Of a stretch of DNA of 64,000 bases, positions 21,501 to 34,447 are shown one piece after another (position 1 is the stretch's first letter; each line of letters opens with the position of its first letter). The DNA is from Gymnopus androsaceus JB14 (taxonomy: Eukaryota; Basidiomycota; Agaricomycetes; Agaricales; Omphalotaceae). The stretch is taken from contig ML769388.1 in the NCBI GenBank assembly GCA_009733575.1, positions 372,001 to 436,000 on the forward strand. Direction: 5' to 3'. Under the pieces are notes generated by a model that was given only the letters and a program-made list of their open reading frames with translations, had not been told where the DNA came from and made no database searches. The position numbers and the translations under genes were made by a program.

Positions 21501-24500
21501 CTCGAATCTCATCTCCAGCTGATTCGACTCGTGCTCCAACGAAAATGTGTCTCTGAACTCGCTCAACAACCCTGTCTTTTAGAGCAGGCACTCTGTGCAC
21601 AGATCACCGGCGGTGCTGCCTCCCATGATCCCTATCGCTCGAAGGTCAATCCTATCGATGCGCTGGCATTCTACGTGAAGGAACGAGACGCAGGACAAGT
21701 TGTACCACTTGAAGCTGTTAGGGTTCTTACCATCCTCTGCTCTTCTCTTTCCATGTCGCGTCCGAACTCTTCAACTCTTGTTGCACATTTGTCGGATCCT
21801 GAGGGTGTCGTAGCCTCGTTTGTGCGTGTTGTGCAGCACCCATACGATGAGCTTTCTCTTCGTTATTCGACATGGAGCTTCGTTACCACTGCAATGGATA
21901 AAGAACCCGCACTCGCCAGTCTATTCGTTTCTGGGCAATTTCGGGCTCTCACACCTCCTACGGTGGTAAAGGATCTGAAAGGAAAAGGGAAGGAAACCAG
22001 CACTCTTGATGTGGCCTCTACATCAAGGATCATCAATGCGGTCGACGTCGCCCGCGACGCTCTGGATAACTGGGAGCAACTCTGGGAGTCGAATCCGCAA
22101 CTCCTGGCCTGTGTTTTGCGCTTTTTGACGGTTGTCTGGCGCCATGGCCTCGAGCACAAGTCCGTGCTTGAAATTTACCGCCAAGACTCCAAAGTCTGGG
22201 AACAGCTTGCATCACTAGCTTGCTCAGAGCTCGGGCCCATTCCTGATTTTGAAACGGAGAGTTACATGTTTGTAGATGGAAAACGGAGATCGAACTTGCA
22301 CGATGCTGTCGCGGAACATTGCTATCGTACAGATGCTAAATCCTGCGCGCTTCATGTCATTGGCCTGGATATTGGGATTCATCATCAAACTCGTAAACCC
22401 ACCGACGCAAAACCTCTCAGTTTCCAGAAAATAGAATCTCGATTCAGGTCCCTAGAGGAACTGATGGACCTGATATCCGAGGCCACTCCTAGTTCTTATA
22501 TTCCTGGCCTCTACGACGCCTTGTCAGACACCTTGCAAACTTCATTCCCGACTCTGTCAACCACTCAACTCGAAACACAGACTCCTATGGAAGAGCGTGA
22601 GTTTGGCGATGACTTTACGTTTTCTGCTGCACTTCTACGAAGTCGGTTGCGAGGCCATCGCGCGGATGATGGAATGCTTCAAAGCGTGGACCTCGCCGAA
22701 AGGCAACTGTCATCTATCAACTTGAATCTCTCTCTTACGCGTGCACAAACCGCCCTTGTTGATGCATGGCGCTTCGTATTACACCAGGTCATTCCATATC
22801 TATCAATCGATGCTGTCCAACGTCCAATCCTCCTTTCTTTGGGAGCATCCGTGTCGTTTGATATCATGAAGGAAAACCGGCCTGGGGATATGGCCGCCAC
22901 CATCCACGGAACACGAATATCCCTTCTAGTATCGCTCTTGGAATTGGCCTGGTTCAGCAGCTCGGAGCAGCCGTCTGAAGTCCAGCCATTCGTCGAATTG
23001 GTGGAAAACCTTCGAGGGATCATGCTTAATGAGCAGCAACCACCTCTAAAATCGATCCAAGGTTCCTTTAGCGTGCCTTTCCATCGCCCCCTTCTACAGC
23101 TTCTTTACTTCTGTGTGAAGAATGCACGATCATTAACCAGAAGATCCAAGGCCCTGAACGCTGAACAGAGGTTAAAAGTGTCTTTCATGGTCGAAGCCGC
23201 TCTCAGTTTCGTAATTGATGCTTTGCGCTTGACCTTTATGGCTGCTCGTGCAAAGGTTGATGTGGATTTGGACAAGGATCTGGAGCTGCTCATCGCCGTG
23301 TTTGAGCAATGCACTCGGCCTGATATCAATCCTTCCTCGACGGTGTGGTTAACGCGGTGTCAAGAGACGGACATTATCAAGGCGAGTCTTGAGCTTTACG
23401 CACATATCGACCTTGTTGGCATATCGGACTTGCCATTTCTACTTTCGGCCAAGCGACCCTTGTACGCCCCTCATCTCCTCACGTTCCATATGGCCCTCGC
23501 CAGTATCCCTTCTGCGGCCGAGCGGTTTGCTAGTGAAGGTGTGCTGTCAGCATACTGCAATAATTCTATCAGCAAGGCTGCCGGCGCAGGACTCATTGAC
23601 GAAGTCCTACCGGAGCTTCCTGGTCAACGCAGTCCTGCTCACTATGTCTATTGTTCAATGCTCTCAATCATCTCTGCGATAATTGTTGCTATGGGCCGAA
23701 ATAGCCACTACTTTGATGCAGAGGCGTGTGGATTTGTTCAGCTTTACGGTGACCAGATTGCACGGGCACTTTCTTGGACTATAGGCGACACTCTCACTCT
23801 GCCTTTACTGGAAGAGATGGATCAAGTGGTTAATGTCTTTAGCGCCATTGCACGGAATACACCGCCCTCTCTCAATACAAAGTCAGTGGTCGAGAACGTC
23901 CTACGTGTGTTTTCTCCACTTGCACTTCGTCTCCTTCAGCAGTTGAACTATGCAATTACGCATCCGAATCATCTCACTAGTCTTTTTGAGCCTGTGACAA
24001 TGGAGGAACGGGCACTGGTCGAGAAGGATTCTTCTGTCGCTGATCTTTGGAAACGACCCCTCACCGCACATTTACTACATCGTCTATTCCAACTATCGAG
24101 CAATATCATCTTCACATTAACATGCATCAGTAAGGCGGACGCAGTTCTCATCGGTGAACCAAGCGACTGGCCAGTTCATGAAGCATTGGTGGTTCCTGTA
24201 AGTCATATATGCCTTTTTCCGTCGTATTAGTTTTAAAATTCTGTATTTTCTCAGCATTCAAAGGTGGTGGTTGGCGAACCAGCCTCTATCGGGACGTTGC
24301 TGGAGTTGGCAAATGGGACGCTGGACATGCTCCGGAACCTTACGAACATGCCCTCTGGCCAGAGCCTTGTCCAAGCAGATGTTGCTTCGTCTGGAAAGCT
24401 CGGAGCGTTGAATGTTCGACAAGGTGTTGCGACTGCACGCCGCAATCTCGAAGAAATCTTGGTGTATATGGTCACTCAGCTCGCTATGTGGCTATCGAAG

Positions 24501-24785
24501 CCCGAGTTTGAAGTACCATCTGCTGAAACTGAGGGTGAAGACCAAACTATGGCAGATCCTCAAAAGGCTGAACCCAAAGAACGCCGAGGACCGAGAATGT
24601 CGCTGGGTACTCGACTTCGCAGAGGTATGACGGGGGAGATGGCGGCGGACGTTCAGACACTTTTGAACAAAGCAAAACCGGTCATAGTGAAAACCGACTC
24701 AATCTTGGGTAAAGGACAAATTGATATTTCAACAGTTCTTTCTACTTTCTTGCAAAATCATATAATTTTACCCTCTGCCTCATGA
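18553..24785 (+). CDS. NUP192: Nup192/Nup205 inner-ring scaffold nucleoporin, complete
   Basis: Exons 18553-18593, 18642-19903, 19951-24197 and 24255-24785 total 6081 nt, giving 2026 residues with the frame kept at each junction. Family length is about 1700 to 2100. The N-terminus reads MSSRSSERSNLIDVTYTQLH. Recognisable blocks are ALWGSVACDGSTVERVL in the N-terminal D1 head, LVEWHHEHSGWKLLLEVL-like sequence near residue 610 (here VWQHEHSGWKLLLEVLTEYA), and long alpha-solenoid sequence to the C-terminal HIILPSAS. The family forms the inner ring of the nuclear pore complex together with Nup188, Nic96 and Nup53. A 4.2-kb exon is unusual in this intron-rich window. No transmembrane segment is expected. 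Confidence 0.92.
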
Positions 24786-24991
24786 GTGGTAAGTTGGCTT
24801 TTCGTTTGCTGTTACTGTGTGCTCAAAGTTTCTCTTTAGATCCTGTATGTATTTCTATAGTGAACTTTTTACTTCAAAAAAATGTATGTAGTTGCCTGCT
24901 ACTTAATAGCTATAATATCGGCTACGTGTGAGCTTAACAGCGAAGGCGCCACAAAGCGCCCTACACCTAACCATCGGATACGACATTCACT

Positions 24992-26238
24992 ATGAGTGAA
25001 GTAAACGACCGCTGTTTCCCAAACGAAATATTTACTATCATCATCAACTTCCTTGACGATGACCAATTCTCGCTCCGGAATACGGCGTTGGTGTGCAAGG
25101 ACTTTAAGATCTTGTCCCAGCCACACCTCTTCCGAAATGTCGATCTTAGAGGTCAATCCCACGAACAACCTCTTCTATGGATTCGATTCGCCGCCCTTTT
25201 GCAGGATCCAGGAGCGTTATTCGGAAATCTTGTTCAAAACCTCCAGTACAGCTATTTACAATTACATGAACTACAGGAGGACCTGGAAGCCGCTATTATT
25301 TTCATATTGCAAAGCTTGCCATCTCTAACGGAGCTCAGGATAGAAATCCCGCTCCCTGCGCATTTTCCGACGATTGCGACGTCTTTGGGGGCAAAATTGG
25401 AAGAGCTGTGGCTTGAGACACTTCGTCTCGACCAAGACCAATTTGAGCTTTTCCAAAGAATGCTATCATCTCTGGCTGTTTTGAAGTCCCTTGCGATGCG
25501 TCGCATAGTTTGGTGGTCGGCAGGGGAAGAACCGACACTCATTCTTCCAAGCTCTTTAAGAGCTGCTTCTTTTACGCTTATTACCAGCCGACATATTATA
25601 CAAGCTATTGGACGAGGAATGGAGAGATCACCAACTCCTAAGTTGGACACTCTTTTCGTCGATACTACAATCAGCGATAATATCTCACTATGGAGAGCAC
25701 TTGGGCTCAACACTCGAGTTGTTCTAGATATTGGGACAGGTCTGGCGCATTGTAAGCAGTCTATTCTCGTTTACGATCTTGTTTTAATGTATGCATTTCA
25801 GTTGAGAATAGCGTCAAAAGTGGCTTGAGAATGCGACAACTTATTGTGACCTGCCTCCAGAGGACCAGTGTGGTCGGATTCTTCGTTCATTTTATACCCC
25901 TCCTTCCCGACTCCATTTGCGAAATTTGCATTGACTTCCTGCCTACAGGCGGAGGTCGTAGCAGTAGTAGCGCATTCAAATATTGGGAGCGCACCCAAAA
26001 CAAGTGGATTGAGTTGGATAAAGTGCTTATGCACAGGCATGAAGTAGGGCTGTTGAAACGCGTCTGCTTCAGATGCACAAGCCGTGCAAATGTAAAATTG
26101 GGCTACAATTCACGGTACTCTGTGGGCAGGGCTGACCGAACAATCTTGACTCGCCTAGAGAGCTTTTTGCCTGGATCGCAGAGTATAGGATTGATCGAGG
26201 TTGACCATCATAGAAAGTTTTTCGAGGCTACGATGTAA
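24992..26238 (+). CDS. F-box protein, two exons
   Basis: Exons 24992-25751 and 25802-26238 splice in frame (…GLAHF-ENSVKSG) to 398 residues. The N-terminus has an F-box: CFPNEIFTIIINFLDDDQFS followed by LRNTALVCKDFKILSQPHLF. The rest holds LRR-like pieces such as LPSLTELRIEIPLPAHF and LEELWLETLRL. F-box proteins of this layout bind Skp1 and bring targets to SCF ubiquitin ligases; mushrooms have very large families. The substrate cannot be told from the sequence. Confidence 0.82.
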
Positions 26239-26368
26239 CAATTATTTAGGCTCATGCATGTCTTTTATTAATAACCTGTTTGATTTCGTGGATGAGTCGA
26301 GTGACAAGGATAAGTGAGCTGAGCGCTTATACTCTCGCGCGTCGAAAAAAAATTTCTTCCTCACCCAC

Positions 26369-26932
26369 ATGTCGACTTCATTCCTTGCACCAAGCTCTAG
26401 GAAGCTGGTCGCACCTCGCATTCTTCATTCTCAAATACGATGCTATGCTCGAAAAGAGTCCGGAATGGACCCCAAAAAAGAGATAATTCGACGTTCTCTG
26501 TATCCCGGAAACATTCGTAACAAGCCGACGCCCACTGGAACCTGGCGGCCAGACGTAGAAAAGGCTCTTCAGCACGCGATTCCTTCAGTTCAAGCGCACG
26601 ATACCATTGAACGTGCTTGGCTGCTACATCAACGGCATATCCGGAAGAGAAGAGAGGCGGAAACAGAGAAGAAGTTTGAGTGTATGAGGAAAGCGATGGA
26701 AGAGCTAGCAAGCATCGACAATCACTTGTATATGGAGGCTAATAAGCCAGAAAATCCTCGAGCTCGTAGTGCTGAGGAAGCTAGCATTATGAGGACCTTG
26801 AAGGCCTCGGAAGCTAGGGCTCTTGATGCTCGTGTTCGCGGTCTGTTCCCTCGCGAATTGCGCGTACCCACCGATACCCCGTCGCGAAATGGCTGGAAAT
26901 ACGAGTGGAAGCCATTCCACAGGCCGTTATGA
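26369..26932 (+). CDS. MRPL28: Mitochondrial large-subunit ribosomal protein mL40 (MRPL28-type)
   Basis: A single-exon, 187-residue protein. The start MSTSFLAPSSRKLVAPRILH is a mitochondrial presequence. The core IIRRSLYPGNIRNKPTPTGT, WRPDVEKALQHAIPSVQAHD and TIERAWLLHQRHIRKRREAE matches mL40, a structural protein of the mitochondrial 54S subunit. The C-terminus (NGWKYEWKPFHRPL) is a typical end. It is convergent with the RNA-binding protein gene downstream. Confidence 0.9.
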   Translation: MSTSFLAPSSRKLVAPRILHSQIRCYARKESGMDPKKEIIRRSLYPGNIRNKPTPTGTWRPDVEKALQHAIPSVQAHDTIERAWLLHQRHIRKRREAETEKKFECMRKAMEELASIDNHLYMEANKPENPRARSAEEASIMRTLKASEARALDARVRGLFPRELRVPTDTPSRNGWKYEWKPFHRPL

Positions 26933-27183
26933 TACACTTGTGCGTATTTTTTAATTATTCGTGTCACTTTGAACTGAATGAACTGTCCTTGTAGGTTATC
27001 GTCTCTGCAGAATTACATTACGTTGGAGTCCTCACTTTTTTAATGTAGTATGAAATAAGGGAAACAATGAAGTGTTCGTTTATCAAAAGGTATACGAAAA
27101 GAAAAAGTAGTAATAAAAACATCAACGCCAGATACTAAAGTACGAATTTTATCCCAGAGGGTTGAAATAGCTCCTCAGCTCCC

Positions 27184-29941
27184 TTATCCGAAACGTGTCC
27201 ATTCAAGGACGTTTTGCTGTTTGCTAAAGACGAAGACGGGTTTAGACGGGTTAGATTTCAGCAAAAAAAAAAAAAAAAAAACAAAAAAGGACGAACCAAG
27301 TAAGACATCAGTTGCTGATAGTTTGCAGGACCACCTGGCGCATTAGGCGGGGGAGAGCCCATCATGGGAGGCTGCGGCGGCATTGCATACGAAGGGGCTC
27401 CAGCGGGCGGAGCTCCTGGCATGGCAGGTGGAGGTTGTTGGGCAGACTGCAGGAGGGCTAGAATGTTTGGAGGTAATCCACTCAAGGCAGCTGCAGGCGG
27501 AGATGGTCCAGTTGCAGATGGAGGCTGGGGAGTTGAGGAAGATGGAGGAGGAACACCATAAGGTGGCATCATCCCTGGGAAAGGAGTTTGTCCCATTACG
27601 GCTGGAGGCGGGGGATAAAAGCCTGGTCCTCCTGCAGGAAGCGGAGGCATTCCCGGTATAGGTCCGTTATTAGGTACAGGTCCAGCAGGCTGTTTGAGAG
27701 CTGCAAGTAACTAGATGCGGAAAGCGAAATCCATTCACTATAATCCTAGATTTATTTGAGAACGACTTACTTGTTGAACTTTACGAGCTTGTTCTAAACG
27801 GTCGTCATTGGACTAGAGAAAAAAATGAATAGATTGCGCTAAGAATTGTTGCTGAAGACTCACAATAGGTGCAGCAGCTTGGGATTGGAGCTGGAGGAGG
27901 CGGAGGCGGTTGGCTGAAGGTAGGAACCGAGTATCCTCCGGCGTCAGCTGCAGGTCCATATCCTCCAGCCCGACTATCATACCGATCACTGTAGCCGTTT
28001 GGTGGTCCTCCATTACGCCGCCCTCCGCCGTAGTCCTCGTCATACCGTCCTCGGCCGCGTGGTTCCCGGTCTCGACTATAATTTCCTCCTCCGCCTCCGC
28101 CCCCGCCTCGGTCAAAGTCATCATCGTAGCTTCCACGACCTCTGCCGCGACCTCGTCCACCCCTAGTACGTCCTCTTCTTCCGCCATCGTCCCAGTCGTT
28201 GTAATCGCCGTCTCCACCTCCGCTCCACCTCCGCCTCTGTTGCCTCGTCTACTACTGCACATGCGTTAAAACAGTATCGGACAAGAACGAAGAAAAAGAC
28301 AAACCTTTGCGAGCCTTGAGCTCCGCCCTCATTAGGGTCCCATGCAAACGCAATATCCATTACACCATCTTGCAATCCTTGATGCCGTAGACGGTCATGG
28401 GCATCATCGCAAGCCTGAAAACTAATTAACGGAGAGAAACAGTGCAGGAATGACGCTAGCTTACTCTTGTGTCGTAATATTCGACATACCGAGAACTGTA
28501 GGCGGGGTCAGCAAAAGCCAATTTGGAAATAAAGAGGTCAGCGCGTACTCCATTCGATCTCCCACAGGCTGAATAGATTTTACATCACCGAATTGCTGGA
28601 ATTTTCGGCGGACTTCGTTGTCGTCAATGGGTTGTCCAGAGGGAGAGTTTTTTAATGTTACTTGCAGGCACCCTTGCAGTTGCTGTACAACGAATTGTCA
28701 AGTTCTGAATTACGCTTGGCTTTGTTGAACACACCATATTTTTGTCGTTATCTCGGTCATCGCGAGGTAAAGAATAGTGAACATCGATCTGATAGACTAA
28801 AATGAGCTCAACAAAACACAGAGTAGGGAGATGTAGTCCTTACAGGACGGCCACTGATTTCTGAGCCTTGAAGACGCTCTCGGGCACGCTCTGCTGCACG
28901 CAAGTCAAACTAAAAACGCAACTCTTACGGCGTTGTTCTTTCTGGATGCAGTTCGGGTTGACTCACGTATGTAACAAATACCATTCCTCGTGTTGAAATG
29001 AGATCGAAAAAAGTCTTGATATCACCATGCTCTTCAAACTGATGGCGTACATCACTGCTGTTGGTCTCATACTAAAACATATACTCCAGTCAGCTCAGAG
29101 ATCCGAAATATTCAATAAGGGCGCGTGCACACGCATCGAAATGAAGGCTATAAGGTACTCGCCTTAATATTGCGAATGAAAAGCGTACGACAGGGACGCT
29201 CTCGGTTGATGCGCTCCTCGATAATTGAATCGTGTACTTTGTCTTCTCGATCCTTACGGCCTTGCTTTTTTACGCGACCAAAGTTGTCTTCACCAGGACC
29301 TGATCCGTCTGTACAAGATATGAGAACGAGCCGGGAGAATACGAGCAAGCAAGAATAATCATGGGGAGCAGACGTAGCACAAACAGGCGCAAGCACGCGG
29401 ATATGAGCGCTTAGTGAGGGTGTGCTTTCCACAAGTATTCACTTTTGGTAATCTCCAGTTGGCCTCACGGTCTCGTTAAGGAAGGACCTCAGTAGACTGA
29501 AAGTCTCAGTGACTGGTTTCCGCGTGCCTTACGCCTGATGGCTCTAAAGTTGTTTTTAGTCTCAATTTCTTGCGCACCTTCAAATTTACCATAGCCCTGA
29601 TTGTATCCCCCACCATATTGCGATGAAGAAGGGCTACCATAGCCGTTATTATTGAAGTAAGAGGTTGGAGTTTGCTGATCATTGCCGTTGTAAGGAGCAA
29701 TTTGGTCTGGAGCTTGGTCATAAGCACCGTAGCTCATATTTCCATCATAACCTCCACTTGCTGTACTAGATGCATAGTACCCGCCAGCATTTGCAGCTCC
29801 GCCGCCTCCACCTCTGCCACGAGCGTAGCCGCGGCCACGATTTCCTCCTCCGCCGCCTCTGTGAGATCTGTCTGGCCCAGGGCCTCCCTGAGAGCCTCCC
29901 CGGTGATTTTCATAGCCTCCATACGGATGATGACGGTTCAT
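27184..29941 (-). CDS. Two-RRM, RGG-rich RNA-binding protein (Mei2-like)
   Basis: The N-terminus is Gly/Tyr/Asn-rich (MNRHHPYGGYENHRGGSQGG). RRM1 contains RPCRTLFIRNIK (RNP2), SSDVRHQFEEHGDIKTFFDL and RGMVFVTYFDLRAAERARER (RNP1-like). A second RRM contains NEVRRKFQQFGDVKSIQPV and SRYVEYYDTRACDDAHDRL. An RGG/Asp-Tyr-rich segment follows (GRRGRTRGGRGRGRGRGSYD), then LEQARKVQQ and a Pro/Met-rich tail. The RRM pair with a 'self-repressing' second strand resembles Mei2-type regulators of mRNA in meiosis and growth; the exact orthology is inference. The frame of the RGG segment requires the acceptor at CAACAGAG near 28243, and the junction at about 27865 is still off by one base, so the model there is uncertain. 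The final exon end (27184 or 27203) depends on the acceptor. Confidence 0.75.
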
Positions 29942-30258
29942 GCTGCCTTGGAAAGGCTGGAACTTTCAGAGTGCTTAGTGACGTGTCCGATATGGAGAGC
30001 GATTAAGCACAAGAAGAAAGCACTTAATGAAGCGCCTGTGAAGTGAACGAGTTGAAGAGACCACCAGCTCAACTCAAAAGACTAAGGCTAGAAGATGTAA
30101 TGTCGTTCGTTGTGGTGGTTGGATGTAGAAGAAAAAAAGACAACGCGGCAGCATCCGGACCGGGAACGACAGTGGATGCTGCTCCGGCCGAGTCCGGCAA
30201 CATCTCCGAAAGCCGGAACTCAAACTCCACGCTTCAAGCTTGCACTCATTCGACCATC

Positions 30259-31243
30259 ATGTCTAAACAATTTCAGTTCAAGCTGGTCCTGCTAGGTGCG
30301 TATTATTATTCTATTCACAAATTAAATTCTCATTCAACTTCTAGGCGAATCTGCAGTCGGGAAATCCAGGTTGGAGACATACTTCCACTGATGAAACCCA
30401 ATTCTCAGCTCAATATCTCACAGTCTCGTTCTTCGCTTCGTAAAGGATCAATTCGATGATTACCGGGAGAGCACTATTGGCGGTGAGACTTTGTTTCTTG
30501 CTTCTCAAATCTTGACTTGGTCTTATTGGTCCGCAGCTGCTTTCCTAACGCAGACGGTTACCCTCGAGGACCAGACGACAGTCAAGTTCGAAATATGGTC
30601 CGTCTATTTCCTTCCCAATTTCCATTATCTTATCAGCGCTCTATAGGGATACCGCTGGCCAGGAACGATACAAGGTATGTCTCTCGCGTTTATTGTCGTA
30701 CGACTTGGTTACTGACACTTTCATAGTCGCTGGTATGTCGTCAAATACATCTCATGACTGACCATTTCCTAAACCAGTCTCAAGGCTCCAATGTATTACC
30801 GGAATGCCAACTGCGCTGTCGTGGTATACGACATCACCCAGACGGCTTCATTAGAGAAAGCTCGCAACTGGATTCGTGAACTCCAACGTCAAGCAGACCC
30901 TTCAATAGTCATCGCTCTCTGTGGAAACAAGTCAGATTTGTCTGCCCGTCGCCAAGTATCAGAGGAGGAAGCCAAGAAATATGCTGAAGAGGAGGGTTTG
31001 ATGTGGGGAGAAACCAGTGCAAAGACTGGCGAGGGTGTATCAGACATCTTTACTGCTATTGGTATGCGCTCCCTGCATCCAGAATTTCCATTTGCTGAAT
31101 ACTCTGTAGCCAAGAAATTACCTCTAACTGCTCCTCCATCAGCTAGAGCCGGTGCAGCTCGTGGTACGACAGGTGCCAGAGCCGGCGTGGACCTTAACAA
31201 ACAGGCGGCGGGTCAGAACCAGAACGAAGCATGTAATTGCTGA
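30259..31243 (+). CDS. Rab5-family small GTPase
   Basis: Eight exons (30259-30295, 30345-30369, 30424-30482, 30537-30597, 30647-30674, 30727-30732, 30785-31061, 31110-31243) give 208 residues. G motifs are all present: P-loop GESAVGKSS, switch [30 protein letters not shown] and ETSAKTG. The C-terminus EACNC carries two cysteines in a C-X-C arrangement for geranylgeranylation. The AFLTQ switch and the YYRNA sequence place it in Rab5/Ypt51/Vps21, which governs early-endosome fusion. Exon 6 is only 6 nt (Ser-Leu). An in-frame extension upstream from ATG 30100 would add about 53 low-complexity residues; [13 protein letters not shown] is the likelier start. Confidence 0.95.
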
Positions 31244-31662
31244 TCTTCTAGTTATATTTCTCTTGCGCCTCGCGCTCCCCTTTTATACATACGTTTTGTT
31301 TCGTTCCTACTTTCATTTGTAATATAATCTTTATCTCAGTTACAATTATACACATATCGGACGTTGGTTGTCTGTCTTGGTACCAGAATGAATGCATGCA
31401 AATCGTTATCATAGATCATAAACATCACTACATACGTCGCATAAGCAAATGAGATGGAAAATAAAACCAAAAGAAACGAGCAGTAAGAGCTTCAACCTGA
31501 AAGCTACAATGCATACCAAGACTAGAATTACAAGTTCAACCTTACTAGTTCAACAAAATTCTATAGAGATCCCAAAAAGATAAAATGCTTAGCCTTAAAA
31601 CCCGGCCCTTTCTGCAGAAAATCATTCAGAATTGTCATACAAAACCGCTGCAGAGAAATAAA
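31244..31662. other. Convergent intergenic region between Rab5 and RasGEF genes
   Basis: About 420 bases of AT-rich 3' flank. No coding potential or repeat recognised. Confidence 0.5.
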
Positions 31663-33956
31663 CTAACCTAAACCCTTCCGGATATCAGTATGCGCCACCT
31701 CTGAGCGCTGAACCTCCTGACTCTTTGACCAAAACTTGGCCTGCCACTCTTTCGTCGTAGTGATCCCACGCAGATTATTCTGAATGAAATTCATCGTGAC
31801 CTCGTTCTCCGCAAAGTTGTAGGGCTTGGATTGCGAGCGAAGCATGATTAGCACAACCTCGTACCATCGCTGTCGTTGCAGGATGGACACACGACCATCC
31901 TCATCTGCGTATTGGTCCTTGATATGCACCAGGTCTGTCATGTACATTCCGATAAAGGGCACACAGGACCCTTCCGCGTGTAGATGTAGACGTCGGTAGC
32001 CAGAAAAGCCCCCACTAGGCTCGTTAAACTTGAGAAGCGTCTCAAGTGTGTTCTTCCGTCCAACGTGAAGCCAGGTGAGATTGAGGCGAGAGATAACAGT
32101 ACTTGATAACGCATTGATGATGGCGCTCATCGACGCAAAATTGTTCAGGTTCCGACATTTCTTTGAAAAGATAATCATAGTTAGGAACAGGGAAAAAAAC
32201 CAAATAGATTTTCTTCGCTCACTTCTGCTACTTTGATCCAAAAATCGACGGTGTTTGACCTTCCCGATAGTTGTTGGCTGCTTAGTATGGTATCGGTGAC
32301 CCATACCGCTAGTTTATCGTGCGTCGCGCAGAAAGCCGAGAGACTCTCCCTTGCTTTGGGACATCCAGGTTTAGGCGACTGTGTTGCCTGGGCAATACAG
32401 TCTTGGGGAGTGATCTTGCTGTACAGCTTAAACTCGTGCAACGATAGCTGTTCAGCAAGGTCGGAAGGCTGAAAACTAGAAAGATCGTTCTTCGGTGCTC
32501 TTCTCTTCCGACGGCTGTGCGGGGAGGTTGTTGTTGTGGTATTGGTTGCAAATGTCTGTTGTAAAAGGTTGGCATTGAGAATGAGGGAGAATGAAGATGA
32601 GTTACTTACTAGACGTGTTATTGACTGAATGATGGATTGCGCTGTGACAGTCAGAGGACTCGGTGGCTTAATAAGCGCGAGAAACTCGATGAGTCTCCGG
32701 GAAATGTGCGGCTCCTCCTCCAAAAGCCTATGCTCTTCTAGCCACATGGTGAAAACAGTGAGAACCATACACTGAGTGGGGTGAAGACATCTTTCTCTCC
32801 ACTCGACAAACTCGGATTCGGTCAGATTTTCGGGGTACGACATTCGATACATTTCGACCAGCATGTCGAACAGCTCGTCTGGTGACATAAATGTGCGAAA
32901 TGTCATTAAAAACATACGCCGATAAGCAGTGTCTTGCGCAGCTTCTAATGGAATCGTTGTCAGTGCCAGCCAGCTTGCAAGCAGAGGGACAAACTCACTT
33001 CGTGTGTCTTTCTGGGAAGGAATGGTATCCCACACGAGTCGCTCGACAAGCGCTATTCGGGTACCTGAGATGAGCTTTCCATCGGTGTCCGTCCGAATGT
33101 CTTCGGCGTGCCTGGGTTTGAGGTACCAAGGAGGATTGGCTTGGACAAGGACAGCGTTATGGAATAGGAGAGCTTCAACGCTCCCTGTCAGCTTTCTGAT
33201 TTTCTCATCTCGACGCTTCGCATCTGGAGAGATGGAAGAGTCGTTCCCTGAAGAGCTTTCTGACAAGGTGGTTATGGGAGGTAGTGGCCGCCGTATTATC
33301 GAGGAAGGAGTCCCACGATCCTGTGGACTGATCGATGTGTCCTCCGTTGGTGTAGGAGGTGTGGGCTTATTAGTGGAATACGGCGGAGGAGGCTGGGGCA
33401 TAGGTGTTGCAGGAGATGGAGGAGGATACGGACGATGTTGGTCAGGACTGATCTCGTCATTCTTCCAAACTTTTGGGTAAGAGATTTCCTGCCGGGGATC
33501 CCGGGGCTTTGAAGGAGAAGATTCTGGTTCCTCGTAGGGACCAGAGCAGAGCTGCTCGGCTTCGTATTCGTAAACACGAAGTTCCTCTCGTACGTTCCAT
33601 AATCTCTCCGTCATTTCCTCTGTAAGAGGCTTGACAAACGCCTGAGGGATCCAGCCAACAATATCTGCACCTCTTCGCATTGCTGCCCACCAACCTGAGC
33701 CTTCCTGCTTTATAACATCAAGAATTTCGTTCTTGGAGAAGGAAAGATGTATCGGGTCGTCGGATAGAAAGTCGTGCATACACAGCACTGAATAGATTAA
33801 GCTTTCTGACCCACTGCTTGAAGGGCTAGTAGTAGCCGTTTCTGAGCTCGGCCGAGCTGAGGAAGAGGAAGTATAAGGTGAATCTGGTGAGATAAGTGAG
33901 GCATTTGGCTGGTAAGGTGAGGGATCGATGGAGAGAGTGAGCTCGATGGGGCGCAT
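31663..33956 (-). CDS. SH3-RasGEF protein (Cdc25-type Ras guanine nucleotide exchange factor)
   Basis: From MRPIELTLSIDPSPYQPNAS a Ser-rich leader leads to an SH3 domain (YSVLCMHDFLSDDPIHLSFS, then GSGWWAAMRRGADIVGWIPQ). A Pro-rich linker follows, then the RasGEF_N domain (RMFLMTFRTFMSPDELFDML) and the catalytic RasGEF domain with LSLHEFKLYSKITPQDCIAQ, VDFWIKVAE, RNLNNFASMSAIINALSS and FIGMYMTDLVHIKDQ. This order is that of yeast Cdc25/Ste6-like activators that load Ras with GTP at the plasma membrane. It ends TDIRKGLG. Introns separate the two halves of the catalytic domain at about 32160-32200. Confidence 0.93.
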
Positions 33957-34447
33957 TGCTACCAGTAGTCAAAGGTTTATAGAGCACAAGTAGAGAGAGA
34001 AAAGAGAAGGTACATAAGGCGCTTAACTTGTCCCACTACCTACATCTCCAAGTTACGATCATGCATCAAAATAATATGTCAACTTATCCCATTATTTTTA
34101 CTACGCAGCTGCGTTCGAGTTCATTTCGAGTCCAAACCTTCCGGACCTTCGGCTGATGCTCGTAGGATAATCGCAATTGGTTGATAAAATCTACTGCAGC
34201 GTGTTGATTTTGTAGCCAATAATCATAGTGACTGTTTCCAACAAAATCTACAGCTGAAGTAGCTGAGCGCAGTGATTTGAGCGATCACAGTAAAAGGCTC
34301 TGAGAGGTTTGTCAGTTATTGATCATACCAGATCAATGCGTTGGCGTGGGCGCTCGTCCGATATCTCTCTTCTGACTCCTACTACCTCGACTCTAGAGGT
34401 ATAGATTCTGCTTTGAGAGACAACAATCTCTCTTGATATCAGTTCAC
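33957..34447. promoter_or_regulatory. Divergent promoter region, RasGEF and IST1
   Basis: A 491-bp region between two start codons on opposite strands. CT-rich tracts lie near both genes. I recognise no specific operator. Confidence 0.4.
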
